From assembly GCA_041392805.1 (NCBI GenBank), contig JAWKLJ010000001.1, positions 4,834,501-4,898,500 on the forward strand: a DNA stretch of 64,000 nucleotides. Reading direction: 5' to 3'. The notes beneath the pieces are model-generated. The model was not told where the DNA came from and ran no database searches. It was given only the letters and a program-made list of their open reading frames with translations. Each line of letters begins with the position of its first letter. Within the stretch, counting starts at the first letter, position 1. A program made the translations under genes and the position numbers. This document shows, piece after piece, positions 16,998-25,690 of this stretch. This DNA is from Saprospiraceae bacterium (GTDB taxonomy: Bacteria > Bacteroidota > Bacteroidia > Chitinophagales > Saprospiraceae).

Positions 16998-17675
16998 ATG
17001 CAAATAATCAAAACCTTACTTGCGGACGACCACTACATTTTTATTGAAGGGCTGAAAACCGTATTAAATGAGGCCTTACAATATCAGATCAAAGTTATAG
17101 ATGTTGCTCGTAGTGGAGAAGAACTTATCCAAAAAGTAAAATCGGCAAGAGCTGACTTGGTCATCACAGGCCTAAATTTATCTGGTAAAGATGGCCTGGA
17201 TGTCATTGAGGTGGTGCGTCAAAGTAAGAATCCCATTAAGGTATTAGTACTCAGTGCCTATGATGATCCGAAGATCGTCAAAACCGCTTTTAAATTAGGT
17301 GCTGATGGATATATACTGAAATGCCAGCCTTTGGTCGAGTTGTACCAAGCAATACACGAAATTTTAATGGGGAATACCTACGTCGGAAAAGGAATCCATT
17401 TAAATGGCACGAATGGTAGCGGCCATGGTAGCCATGGAATTCACCAAGCTGTTTTTGATTTTGAAGATCGTTTTATCAAGAAATACAACCTGACTAAACG
17501 GGAGTTGGAGATTCTGGGCTTGATTAGCCAGGCACTAAACAATAAGGAGATAGCAAAAGAGCTATACATTAGTGACCAAACGGTGGGTGTTCATCGCAAA
17601 AATATTATGCGGAAGCTTGGGGTGAGCAATACGGCAGGTTTGATTAAGTTGGCCTATGACTATAGTTTGGTGTGA
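16998..17675 (+). CDS. atypical NarL/LuxR-type response regulator lacking the phosphoacceptor Asp
   Basis: 225 residues. Residues 1-125 form a receiver domain: the acidic pair D10-D11, S86 in VLVLSAYDD and the invariant lysine K108 are present. The position of the phosphorylated aspartate is glycine (DLVITGLNLSGKDG, G58, codon GGC). After a glycine/histidine-rich linker (GTNGSGHGSHGIHQ), residues 160-222 are a LuxR helix-turn-helix (LTKRELEILGLISQALNNKEIAKEL, VGVHRKNIMRKLGV). The protein should bind DNA but cannot be switched by ordinary phosphorylation. It lies between the peroxidase and the 2306-residue surface protein gene, and its stop is only 155 bp before the inverted-repeat operator at 17831. 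No histidine kinase gene is close by. Confidence 0.9.
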   Translation: MQIIKTLLADDHYIFIEGLKTVLNEALQYQIKVIDVARSGEELIQKVKSARADLVITGLNLSGKDGLDVIEVVRQSKNPIKVLVLSAYDDPKIVKTAFKLGADGYILKCQPLVELYQAIHEILMGNTYVGKGIHLNGTNGSGHGSHGIHQAVFDFEDRFIKKYNLTKRELEILGLISQALNNKEIAKELYISDQTVGVHRKNIMRKLGVSNTAGLIKLAYDYSLV

Positions 17676-17830
17676 GGCCATAGCCTGCCTATAGAGGAAG
17701 GGTTGGAAAGTATTTTTGGCTAGTTTAATATGTTTTTCTTTAAGATACATCCAGATGCAAGTATTTTTTTTTGCTTTATATCATGCTGGTAATCAGACTT
17801 TTTAGCACACGGCGTAAAATAAATCTCAAA

Positions 17831-17849
17831 AATACCCCTTTTAGGGTAT
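17831..17849 (+). promoter_or_regulatory. 19-bp inverted-repeat operator, copy 1
   Basis: AATACC, seven bases, GGGTAT. The same 19-bp arrangement occurs at 33118-33136 with 17 of 19 bases identical. In both places it ends exactly 21 bp before the octamer TATATTTG. This is the size and symmetry expected for a dimeric regulator such as the LuxR-type protein encoded just upstream, but that pairing is inferred. Confidence 0.7.
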
Positions 17850-17870
17850 GAAGTAACCAGTTTTAAGTTT

Positions 17871-17878
17871 TATATTTG
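17871..17878 (+). promoter_or_regulatory. -7 box TATATTTG, promoter 1 of the giant surface gene
   Basis: Perfect fit to TAnnTTTG, 21 bp after the operator. No TTTG -33 element is visible, so activation by a bound regulator is plausible. Transcription starting about 7 bp later would give a leader of some 735 nt before the ATG at 18621. Confidence 0.65.
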
Positions 17879-18046
17879 TATCGTCTTAGAAAGGACACGC
17901 TTCTTGTAAGTTTGACGACAATATACTTGAGAGATAGATTAAAACACATACCGAAAGTTTCGTTTGAAATGACTTATTCACATAGTAATGAGGAAGAGTT
18001 TTAAAAACTTATGATTAAAATTTTGGTATTTATATTTTTTATGTGT

Positions 18047-18054
18047 TACATTTG
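18047..18054 (+). promoter_or_regulatory. -7 box TACATTTG, possible promoter 2
   Basis: Perfect TAnnTTTG, 23 bp before AATCCCATGA (18077-18086). A transcript from here would still include all three ACGACGACA hairpins. Confidence 0.5.
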
Positions 18055-18082
18055 TGCTAGTAATTTTGACAAAATCAATCCC

Positions 18083-18169
18083 ATGACTAAAAATTTACAC
18101 TCCTCAAATTACCCTTCATTTTCTATTTTTCCAGTTAGCATATCATTGTTCATCCCTATATCACATTAA
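18083..18169 (+). CDS. possible 28-residue leader peptide
   Basis: ATG within AATCCCATGAC opens a frame of 28 codons (MTKNLHSSNYPSFSIFPVSI and eight more residues) ending TAA, inside the leader of the giant gene. The amino acids are hydrophobic and serine-rich, but nothing shows that it is translated. It may act only as an upstream open frame. Confidence 0.25.
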   Translation: MTKNLHSSNYPSFSIFPVSISLFIPISH

Positions 18170-18181
18170 GGAGTTTTCGCT

Positions 18182-18202
18182 ATGATTTTATTCAAACACT
18201 AA
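18182..18202 (+). CDS. possible 6-residue upstream open frame with Shine-Dalgarno-like AAGGAG
   Basis: AAGGAG at 18168-18173 sits 8 bp before ATG ATT TTA TTC AAA CAC TAA. Such a good ribosome-binding site is rare in this phylum and is followed by a minimal frame, which suggests a translational control element, or chance. Confidence 0.2.
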   Translation: MILFKH

Positions 18203-18342
18203 GGTTTTGGATGAATCATTTTTGTCATGTGGACTAATCCCAATACCAAAGCTATCCTCCCTGCAAAACGATGTAGGGGTTTATTTGACAATTTTATTTT
18301 TAAGATTCGTTTCTAGTATAATTCGACCTAATTCTTGGATGT

Positions 18343-18384
18343 ATCGGTTTTGATTTACGACGACGACACAAACTTTTATCCGAT
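18343..18384 (+). repeat. leader hairpin A with ACGACGACGACAC loop
   Basis: ATCGG (18343-18347) pairs with CCGAT (18380-18384). The loop holds ACGACGACGACAC at 18357-18369, flanked by T-rich and A-rich segments that may extend the stem. Confidence 0.5.
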
Positions 18385-18416
18385 CTCCAAATGAATATAT
18401 ATTAAGAAAAGACATT

Positions 18417-18467
18417 AAAAAATGTGCACTTTTCAGACGACGACAAACAGTATTTAGCACATTTTTT
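18417..18467 (+). repeat. leader hairpin B, terminator-like, with AGACGACGACA loop
   Basis: AAAAAATGTGC (18417-18427) pairs perfectly over 11 bp with 18457-18467, which includes a run of seven T (18462-18468), the form of an intrinsic terminator. The loop contains AGACGACGACA at 18435-18445, preceded by ACTTTTC. Confidence 0.65.
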
Positions 18468-18487
18468 TAAAGATATAGTCTTAAATT

Positions 18488-18556
18488 ATTGTGAATCTGC
18501 TTTACTTTTCAGCGCGTAGACGACGACACTTTTGCTGTCAAGGTAAAGTTCACAAT
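18488..18556 (+). repeat. leader hairpin C with AGACGACGACAC loop
   Basis: Outer stem ATTGTGAA (18488-18495)/TTCACAAT (18549-18556) and inner stem CTTTAC (18500-18505)/GTAAAG (18543-18548) are both perfect, with a 4-nt bulge. The loop carries ACTTTTC and then AGACGACGACAC (18518-18529), as in hairpin B. It ends 64 bp before the start codon. Confidence 0.65.
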
Positions 18557-18620
18557 GATTTGGACTGGTGTATCATAATCTTATTTCTTAACCTAATTCG
18601 TTTACGCAAATTGTAATCTT

Positions 18621-21600
18621 ATGGAAAAAACGAATTTTACATTTGTTCATCCTACACAATGGATGAAACTAGCCTTTTTGCTAGTTGCTACTTTGTGTTT
18701 TGGATTGACTCCAATTACTGGACAAGGGCAAGACGATGCCGATCCAGTTCCTGGCGAAGACATTTGTCTTCCTCCCGCTCTTACAATCACTGGCTGTGAT
18801 GAAGACGGTGCAACCCTAACTTGGTACTCCGTAAATGGAGATCACCATGAAGGTATCAATGACCACTGCTGGTTAATCAAAGTAACTGGTGCAGGACCTG
18901 TACATTTCGCCGGTGGTGGGATCATAGGTGTTGTTGTTGATTACTTAGGCGCTCAATTGCACAATGCTATCGTAGAAGTTGAAATCTGCGAAGGCGATGA
19001 TGCACTTACCATTGCTCCTGTTCCTGGCCATCCTGGCATTTATTCTGTTACTTACGATTTGAGCAGCAACCTCATTCAGCCTGGTACGGCTTATTGGGCT
19101 GCTGTTGCTGAAGTTTGTAACCGTATGCCTGTTTTAGGTAACAATTCTTCTTGGAACTTCCAAAGGGATCTTTTAGTGAACTACCACATCGGTGGACCTT
19201 TCGACACGGATGAAATTTTCGACGAATACCCTTGGGATGGTTACGAAGGTTACTTCAAAACTAAAGACTCTCAATTCACTGCTTCTAGTGATTACGAAAA
19301 AACCTCTTGTCCTGAAGAAACTAATGGATATGTAGAAGATGGTTGTATCGTAGTGACTATCGGCGATGGCGAATCTTGCTGGGGTTTGTACAACATCACT
19401 ATTGATGGTGATTTGATGCTTGTTGGTGGCGAAGAAGCTGTAGGTGCAGGAGAGTATACTTTCTGCGGTTACGGTGTAGGCCCACACGATGTAGACGTTG
19501 AACTCGTAAACGGTTGCAACCCTCCTACCAGAAGATTGGAAGCAGATGTAGTTATTCCTAATGGAATGGACATGGTTTCTCCTATTATTACAGTAGCTGA
19601 CTTCTTTGCTGGTACTTTGCTAGCTAACGAAGGTGGTGATGTAATTGCACTTGGTGACATGTTGATTCCTGAAGGTTCTTGCTCTATGAAGAGCTACTTC
19701 ATCGTTACTGGTGTTGACAACTGTGATGGCGAAATCTGTGATGGTGATGCAGTTACTGCTGAAGCTACAGACGGACCTGCTAACGTTGATCCAGGTACCC
19801 AAGTACAAGTTTATAACCAAGACCAGTATGTTGATACAGGTGAAGGTATTGTTCATTTGCAAGGTTGCGAATGGGTAGTTGAAATCAACTGGTCAGTTGG
19901 CGCATCTGAAGTAACTGTTTGTTTGGATGATGCAGAAGAAGCTGGTTTGTCAGCTCCTACTTGTGTAACAATTACTGCTAATGTGATTGATGCACAGGAT
20001 GCTCTTATTGATGCTCCTGCTGTAAATTATACAATTCCTGAATGCCAGGATCAAGTAACTGTTTTTTACAGCTTCCAAATCGATGATGGTTGTGATAACG
20101 ACATCGATTTTGATCAAGTATTTTTTGATGCATTTGCTTTTGGCGGTATCTCTTTAGATGCAATAACTGAGCTTAGCATTGAAAATGGTTACGCAGAAGT
20201 TATTTTAACTTTCGGAACAGATGGATTCCAAAATGATTTTATTGATGATGGTTTACTTCTTATTACCTATATTGATGATTTTGGTAATGTATATACTGCC
20301 CAACCATTCTTCAATTTATACAACTCCACTATTAACGCTGATCCAGTAATCACAACAACTGGTAACGCTTTCACAGCTTTAGCTTGTGAAGACGGTGGTG
20401 AAGTAGTACTAGGTGTTACTGTTACAGATGATTGCGAAGATGTATTGGACGACGTTAAAATCTCTGGTGATGGTTCTGGTGACCTTACAGCTGCTCCAGC
20501 AGTAAGAAACGGAACATCTGCATACTTCGAATTTTCTGGTACTTTGGCAGCTGACGAATATAGCTTTACATTCAAGTACCCAGGTGCTGGTGATGTAACA
20601 GTAGCCGTTGTAGTTTCTCAGGAAGATAACCACGCTCCTGGTGTGGATATGCCTGGTAACACAACTTTCACTATTCCATCTTGCCAAGATGATGTAACAG
20701 CAGTATGGTCTGTTCAAATTACCGATGATTGTGACGAAGCAATTGATCTTAGCGAAGTATGTATCACTGTAGGTGGTGGTGCTTGTATCGCTATTCCAAG
20801 TGCTAATGCTACTGTTGTTTCTACAGGAGAAGGCATGGCATTGATCGAATTGAACTACGATCTTACGCTTGCAGCTAATGGTGCAGCGTTTGCCGTTTCT
20901 TATACAGATGGTAGCGGTGCTACTACATCTAAAAGTTCTACTGTAAGTGTAAATGGTACGCCTGATGTTATCAAGCCAGTTATCGTTTACCCAACAGAAG
21001 CTATTACAAAAGTATTGGATCCATGTGGACCAAATACAACTGATATCAAATTCTCTGTATCTGCGATTGACAACTGTGCTGGTAATGTAGCTGTTTCTGT
21101 ATCAGCTCCTGGCCGTATAGCTATGTCTTCTGTACCTGAAGGTGATGCTGACAAGTGGACAATTACTTATGCTGCTAGCGCAACACCATACCAGATTACA
21201 TTGTCCGCTAATGATGGACACGGCAACACGACTACACAAACCATGTGGGTAAGTGTAACGCAAGCTCCTGCTCCTCCAGTGAACTTGGCTTGCCACACAG
21301 GCTTGCAAGCTCCTGTTGGTTACCAATGTGAAGTAGAACTAACTCCTGCTATGGTATTGGAAGGTTCTATGGGCTGTTTGACTCCTGCTGACATCGAAAT
21401 CGTTGTTAAAGGAAAACAAAGAGGCGCTGTATGGGCTAACTATACAGAAGGTACTGGTTTGCACCAATTTGATGTTTACATCAATGGCAATTACTTCTGT
21501 ACTGGTAATATTACTACTTATGACAACATTCCTCCATCTATCGAGTGCCCAGCTGATGATCCAGCTGATTACGTTTGCACTGATATTGATGAGTTGTTGG

Positions 21601-24600
21601 GTACATTAGAGTACACAGGTGCACCAAGTATTGGTGATAACTGTTCTGGTGCTACTTACGACTGGTACGAGGAAGTATTATATGGTGAAGACGAAGCTTG
21701 TGATGATTTACGAATTCGTCGTGTATTCACTGTAACTGACGGTGCTGGATTGAAAGCATCTTGCACACAGTATATCACTGTTCGCAAACCTACCTTGGCT
21801 GATGTTACTGGACCAGATGAATTGATTGAATTGAGCTGTGATGATGAATTCGAATATGATGCAAATGGCCACCCATCTCCACCAGAGACAGGCGGATACC
21901 CATATGTTACTACTATTTTCGATGATCACAACTTGGCACAAACATACTGCAACCTTGCAGCTACTTACTCAGATTCTGACTTGATCGAAATTTGCGAAGA
22001 TAGCTACAAATTTATCCGTACTTGGACAGTACTTGACTGGTGTCACCCAGGTCAGTATACAACCTATACTCAGTTGATCAAAGTAGGAGACTTTGACGAT
22101 CCAATCGTTACTGCTCCAACTGCTGACTACGACTGGGATGGTCACTTAGACATCTTGTCTTACTCTACAGGTCCATTCGATTGCTCTGGTGCATTCGAAG
22201 TACCAATGCCTGGTGTTACCGACAACTGCTCTGGCTGGACAGTAACCACTGAAATTCTGAAAGACGGAACAACTCCTGTATTGACTATCGCTCCAGGTGC
22301 CAACCGTTTCGTAAGTGGTATTCCAATGGGTTGCCATGCTTTCCGTTACTGGGTAACTGATGGTTGTGGAAACCAAACTGACATCACTGTACCTTTCATG
22401 GTAGAAGACAAAGTAGCTCCTGTAGCTGTTTGTGATGATGACTTAAACATCTCTATCGGTGGCCAAGGCTACGCTAGAGTATACGCTACTGATATCGACG
22501 AAGGATCTTGGGATAACTGTGGACCAATCCGCGTTGAAGTACGTCGTTTGTACAACGAAGATGCTGATTGTAACCCAATTACTTCTTACTTCAGCGAATG
22601 GGGTGAGTATGTAGACTTCAGCTGCTGCGATATCGGAGATGCTGTAAGAATCGAATTGCAAGTATGGGATGACCGCAACGGTGACGGTATTCCAGGTAAC
22701 ACAATTACTATCGTTAACTGTGATGGTCAGGAAGTTGTTGTAAAAGACAACAGCAACACTTGCTGGTTAGACGTAACAGTAGAGGATAAATTGAATCCAT
22801 ACTGTGTACCTCCTCACAACAAGACCATCACTTGTGATGCATTACCATACGACTTCGATCCTAGTGACATCGAATTGTTAGAGGACCTATTCGGTCAGGC
22901 TGACTACGCAGACAACTGCCCAGGTGCTTCTGTTGAAGAAAATGCACCAGTTATTACAATTGACGATTGTGGAACAGGAACGATCCTACGTTCTTTCACT
23001 GCTACAGATGCAGTAGGATTAACTTCTACTAACAGCTGCCAGCAGTTGATTACCATTACAGAAGTACACAACTACGAAATCCGCTTCCCAGCTGATGATT
23101 CAGCTGATTGTGGTGTAGCTGATCCTGATACGATTACTTTCAACGAGATTGGTTGTGACCTATTGGCCGTAAGTGTAGAAGATGAATTCTTCTCTGCTTC
23201 TGGCGATGAGTGCTACAAAATCTTCCGTACTTACCGAGTGATTAACTGGTGTGAGTATGATGGTGAAGCACCTCCAGTAGTTGTAAGCCGTGACGAAGAT
23301 TGTGATGGCAAACCTGGTGATGAAGCAGTTTGGGTACTACGTAGACCAAACGGTGCTGTTTACTTCGACCGTGATAACGTTGAGACTAACAACAACCCAC
23401 TTGCAGGTACTAAAGGCACATCTTGCGATGGCTTGACGAACCCTAAAGGTTACTGGATTGACAGCTACATTGATGCTAACGCAACACGTGATCCTATCAC
23501 TGGTCAGTTGGATAACAACTACACCAACGATAACATCCGTAACATTGATACAAGAGGATACTGGCAGTATACACAGGTCATCAAAGTTTACGACAGTGTT
23601 GACCCAGTTATTACTGTTGAGGCATACGATGCATTCCCATCTTTGGATAATGTAAACTGTGACGGATTAGTAACTATCAACTTCAAAGTTGAAGATGAGT
23701 GTACAAGAGAAGAAGGCTTGAAATTTGTTTGGTTGGATGCATTTATCAATGATGCTGACGGTGACGGAAACTTCACTCAAGCAGAATTTGTAAAAGATCA
23801 TGATGTAACAGCTCAAATCACTGGCGATGCTTCTGGTTACACTTACTCTGCAGAATTGCCACAAGGTACACACGCCTTATTGATCAAAGGATCAGATGGT
23901 TGTGGAAATGAGACAGTTGACCTGATTATCTTCGAAGTAGTAGATACTAAAGCACCAGCACCAGTTTGTATCAATGGTTTGGCAGTAGAATTAATGCCAA
24001 CTGAGCCAGGTACTGACGCTGATGGCGATGGTGACGAAGACAGAGCTGCAATGGCTATTTGGGCAAATGACTTTATCGCTAGCCCAATCTATGACTGTAA
24101 CGGTCAAGGCCCAGCAGTAGATGCAAACGGTAACGAATTGGTTACTGCTTACTCTATCAACTTGGTAGGCGCAGAACCTAACCGTGACTCTACAGGTATC
24201 GTATTAACTTGTGATAACGACGAAACAACTATCGTGGAAATCCACGCTTGGGATGAAGTTGGAAATCATGACTACTGCGAAACTTACGTTTTAGTACAAG
24301 ATTTGATGAACAGATGTGAAGGTGGTGAAGATGGTGCCATTGCTGGTAACATCAAAACTGAAGGTGGAGAAGGTGTTGCTGACGTTGAAGTTTCTTTAAG
24401 TGGCTTCATGAATTCAATTTACACTACTCAAAACGACGGTTACTACGTATTCCATAACCTTCCAGTGAACGACTACTCTGTAGCTCCTCAATTGGATGTG
24501 AACTACTTGAACGGTGTATCTACTTTTGACCTTGTATTGGTAAGCAAACACATCTTGGGCATCCAATTATTGGATTCTCCATACAAAATGATTGCTGCTG

Positions 24601-25541
24601 ACGCAAACAACAGTAAGAGTATCACTACACTTGATATGATCGAAACTCGTCGTAACATCTTGGGTATTACGAATGGCTTTACTAACAATACAAGCTGGCG
24701 CTTTATTGATGCTAACTATGTATTCCCATTCCCTAACAACCCATGGTATGAGCAAGTTCCTGAAATTAAATCTGTTAATGACCTTGTAGGTGAAATAGAG
24801 CTTAATTTCGTAGCTGTCAAAATATCTGATGTTAACGCAAGTGCACGACCAAACGGTTTAGTGAGCATCGACGATCGTAGCAATGGTTCTTTCGCATTCA
24901 ATGTTGAAGATATCGCTATGGTTGCTGGTAACACTTACAATGTTGACTTCACTGCTAAAGATATCGCTGCTATCGCAGGTTACCAAGGTACTTTCACTTT
25001 CGGTGAAGCTATCGAAATGGTAGATATCGTATACGGTGTCGCTAAAGAAGGAAACTTCGGTACTAACTTTGTTAACGAAGGAATGTTAACTACATCTTTC
25101 AACGACGAAGCATCTGCTGATGACGTTCTGTTTACTTTAGTAGTTCGCGCTAACCAAGACGCTTCATTGAGCGAACACCTTGGCTTGAGCTCTAGAGTTA
25201 CACCTTCTGAAGCTTACAACAACGACGGTGACAAACTTGATCTAGCGATCAACTTTAGCACAGGAAAAGTACAGTCTGTTGCTTTCGAATTGTACCAAAA
25301 CCAGCCAAACCCATTCCAGGGTGAAACTGTTATCGGTTACAACTTGCCAGAAGCAGCTCAAGTTACTTTCACTGTAAGTGATGTAGCTGGTAGAACACTC
25401 AGAACGATCCGCACTGAAGGTGCTAAAGGATATAACAATATCCTCATCAACAGCAAAGATCTTCCTGCAGCTGGTGTATTGTATTACACTGTTTCTACTG
25501 ACAATTACACTGCAACTAAGAAGATGATTATTGCTCAATAA
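18621..25541 (+). CDS. 2306-residue T9SS surface protein with Ig-like repeats, dockerin-like and cohesin-like modules
   Basis: The signal peptide ends near TPITGQ. Residues about 60-1900 are a chain of acidic, cysteine-containing beta-sandwich repeats; several share FTIPSCQDDVT- and ITDDCDE-type strands, and later ones resemble HYR domains (DNCSG, EDKVAPVAVCDDDL). Then come a carboxypeptidase-regulatory-like region (GAIAGNIKTEGGEGVADVEV, about 1908), a dockerin-like pair (NGVSTFDLVLVSKHIL near 1963, DANNSKSITTLD near 1994), a WRFIDANY segment, a cohesin-like domain (about 2095-2215) and a type A T9SS tail from LYQNQPNPF (about 2224). The C-terminal module order is the same as in the peroxidase and the 1319-residue protein. 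Codon choice is strikingly uniform (GGT, GCT, AAC, TAC, CGT favoured), unlike its neighbours, suggesting a very abundant product. Role inferred: structural surface or sheath fibre. Confidence 0.9.
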   Translation: MEKTNFTFVHPTQWMKLAFLLVATLCFGLTPITGQGQDDADPVPGEDICLPPALTITGCDEDGATLTWYSVNGDHHEGINDHCWLIKVTGAGPVHFAGGGIIGVVVDYLGAQLHNAIVEVEICEGDDALTIAPVPGHPGIYSVTYDLSSNLIQPGTAYWAAVAEVCNRMPVLGNNSSWNFQRDLLVNYHIGGPFDTDEIFDEYPWDGYEGYFKTKDSQFTASSDYEKTSCPEETNGYVEDGCIVVTIGDGESCWGLYNITIDGDLMLVGGEEAVGAGEYTFCGYGVGPHDVDVELVNGCNPPTRRLEADVVIPNGMDMVSPIITVADFFAGTLLANEGGDVIALGDMLIPEGSCSMKSYFIVTGVDNCDGEICDGDAVTAEATDGPANVDPGTQVQVYNQDQYVDTGEGIVHLQGCEWVVEINWSVGASEVTVCLDDAEEAGLSAPTCVTITANVIDAQDALIDAPAVNYTIPECQDQVTVFYSFQIDDGCDNDIDFDQVFFDAFAFGGISLDAITELSIENGYAEVILTFGTDGFQNDFIDDGLLLITYIDDFGNVYTAQPFFNLYNSTINADPVITTTGNAFTALACEDGGEVVLGVTVTDDCEDVLDDVKISGDGSGDLTAAPAVRNGTSAYFEFSGTLAADEYSFTFKYPGAGDVTVAVVVSQEDNHAPGVDMPGNTTFTIPSCQDDVTAVWSVQITDDCDEAIDLSEVCITVGGGACIAIPSANATVVSTGEGMALIELNYDLTLAANGAAFAVSYTDGSGATTSKSSTVSVNGTPDVIKPVIVYPTEAITKVLDPCGPNTTDIKFSVSAIDNCAGNVAVSVSAPGRIAMSSVPEGDADKWTITYAASATPYQITLSANDGHGNTTTQTMWVSVTQAPAPPVNLACHTGLQAPVGYQCEVELTPAMVLEGSMGCLTPADIEIVVKGKQRGAVWANYTEGTGLHQFDVYINGNYFCTGNITTYDNIPPSIECPADDPADYVCTDIDELLGTLEYTGAPSIGDNCSGATYDWYEEVLYGEDEACDDLRIRRVFTVTDGAGLKASCTQYITVRKPTLADVTGPDELIELSCDDEFEYDANGHPSPPETGGYPYVTTIFDDHNLAQTYCNLAATYSDSDLIEICEDSYKFIRTWTVLDWCHPGQYTTYTQLIKVGDFDDPIVTAPTADYDWDGHLDILSYSTGPFDCSGAFEVPMPGVTDNCSGWTVTTEILKDGTTPVLTIAPGANRFVSGIPMGCHAFRYWVTDGCGNQTDITVPFMVEDKVAPVAVCDDDLNISIGGQGYARVYATDIDEGSWDNCGPIRVEVRRLYNEDADCNPITSYFSEWGEYVDFSCCDIGDAVRIELQVWDDRNGDGIPGNTITIVNCDGQEVVVKDNSNTCWLDVTVEDKLNPYCVPPHNKTITCDALPYDFDPSDIELLEDLFGQADYADNCPGASVEENAPVITIDDCGTGTILRSFTATDAVGLTSTNSCQQLITITEVHNYEIRFPADDSADCGVADPDTITFNEIGCDLLAVSVEDEFFSASGDECYKIFRTYRVINWCEYDGEAPPVVVSRDEDCDGKPGDEAVWVLRRPNGAVYFDRDNVETNNNPLAGTKGTSCDGLTNPKGYWIDSYIDANATRDPITGQLDNNYTNDNIRNIDTRGYWQYTQVIKVYDSVDPVITVEAYDAFPSLDNVNCDGLVTINFKVEDECTREEGLKFVWLDAFINDADGDGNFTQAEFVKDHDVTAQITGDASGYTYSAELPQGTHALLIKGSDGCGNETVDLIIFEVVDTKAPAPVCINGLAVELMPTEPGTDADGDGDEDRAAMAIWANDFIASPIYDCNGQGPAVDANGNELVTAYSINLVGAEPNRDSTGIVLTCDNDETTIVEIHAWDEVGNHDYCETYVLVQDLMNRCEGGEDGAIAGNIKTEGGEGVADVEVSLSGFMNSIYTTQNDGYYVFHNLPVNDYSVAPQLDVNYLNGVSTFDLVLVSKHILGIQLLDSPYKMIAADANNSKSITTLDMIETRRNILGITNGFTNNTSWRFIDANYVFPFPNNPWYEQVPEIKSVNDLVGEIELNFVAVKISDVNASARPNGLVSIDDRSNGSFAFNVEDIAMVAGNTYNVDFTAKDIAAIAGYQGTFTFGEAIEMVDIVYGVAKEGNFGTNFVNEGMLTTSFNDEASADDVLFTLVVRANQDASLSEHLGLSSRVTPSEAYNNDGDKLDLAINFSTGKVQSVAFELYQNQPNPFQGETVIGYNLPEAAQVTFTVSDVAGRTLRTIRTEGAKGYNNILINSKDLPAAGVLYYTVSTDNYTATKKMIIAQ

Positions 25542-25564
25542 TCGTCCTTCGATGAAATACATTT

Positions 25565-25596
25565 GGAGTGGCCCTTTGGGTCACTCCATTTTTTTT
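25565..25596 (+). terminator. intrinsic terminator after the giant gene
   Basis: GGAGTG (25565-25570) pairs with CACTCC (25582-25587) and is followed by ATTTTTTTT. It lies 24 bp after the stop codon. Confidence 0.85.
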
Positions 25597-25598
25597 GT

Positions 25599-25626
25599 AA
25601 AATCACCAACTGTTCGCGGTGATTTT
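25599..25626. terminator. second hairpin AAAATCACC/GGTGATTTT with T-runs
   Basis: Nine-base arms at 25599-25607 and 25618-25626, followed by a nearly pure T-tract to 25637. It probably reinforces the first terminator. Confidence 0.6.
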
Positions 25627-25638
25627 TATTTTTTTTTG

Positions 25639-25646
25639 TACCTTCG
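25639..25646 (+). promoter_or_regulatory. possible -7 box TACCTTCG
   Basis: One base from TAnnTTTG, right after the double terminator and 45 bp before the cohesin-like gene, so that gene likely has its own promoter. AATCCCATGA follows at 25680-25689. Confidence 0.4.
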
Positions 25647-25690
25647 TTCTGAAAAAGAACAACATAAACCCTTGAGCATAATCCCATGAT

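Larger units (their letters stand above)
17879..18620 (+). other. long structured 5' leader of the giant surface protein gene
   Basis: About 740 bp with no large reading frame. It contains a second -7 box (18047), two very short open frames, and three hairpins (18343-18384, 18417-18467, 18488-18556) whose loops carry the same ACGACGACA string. A weaker copy, GACGACA at 17914-17920, is flanked by AAGT/ACTT. The density and order of these elements indicate RNA-level control; I do not recognise a known riboswitch. Confidence 0.65.
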
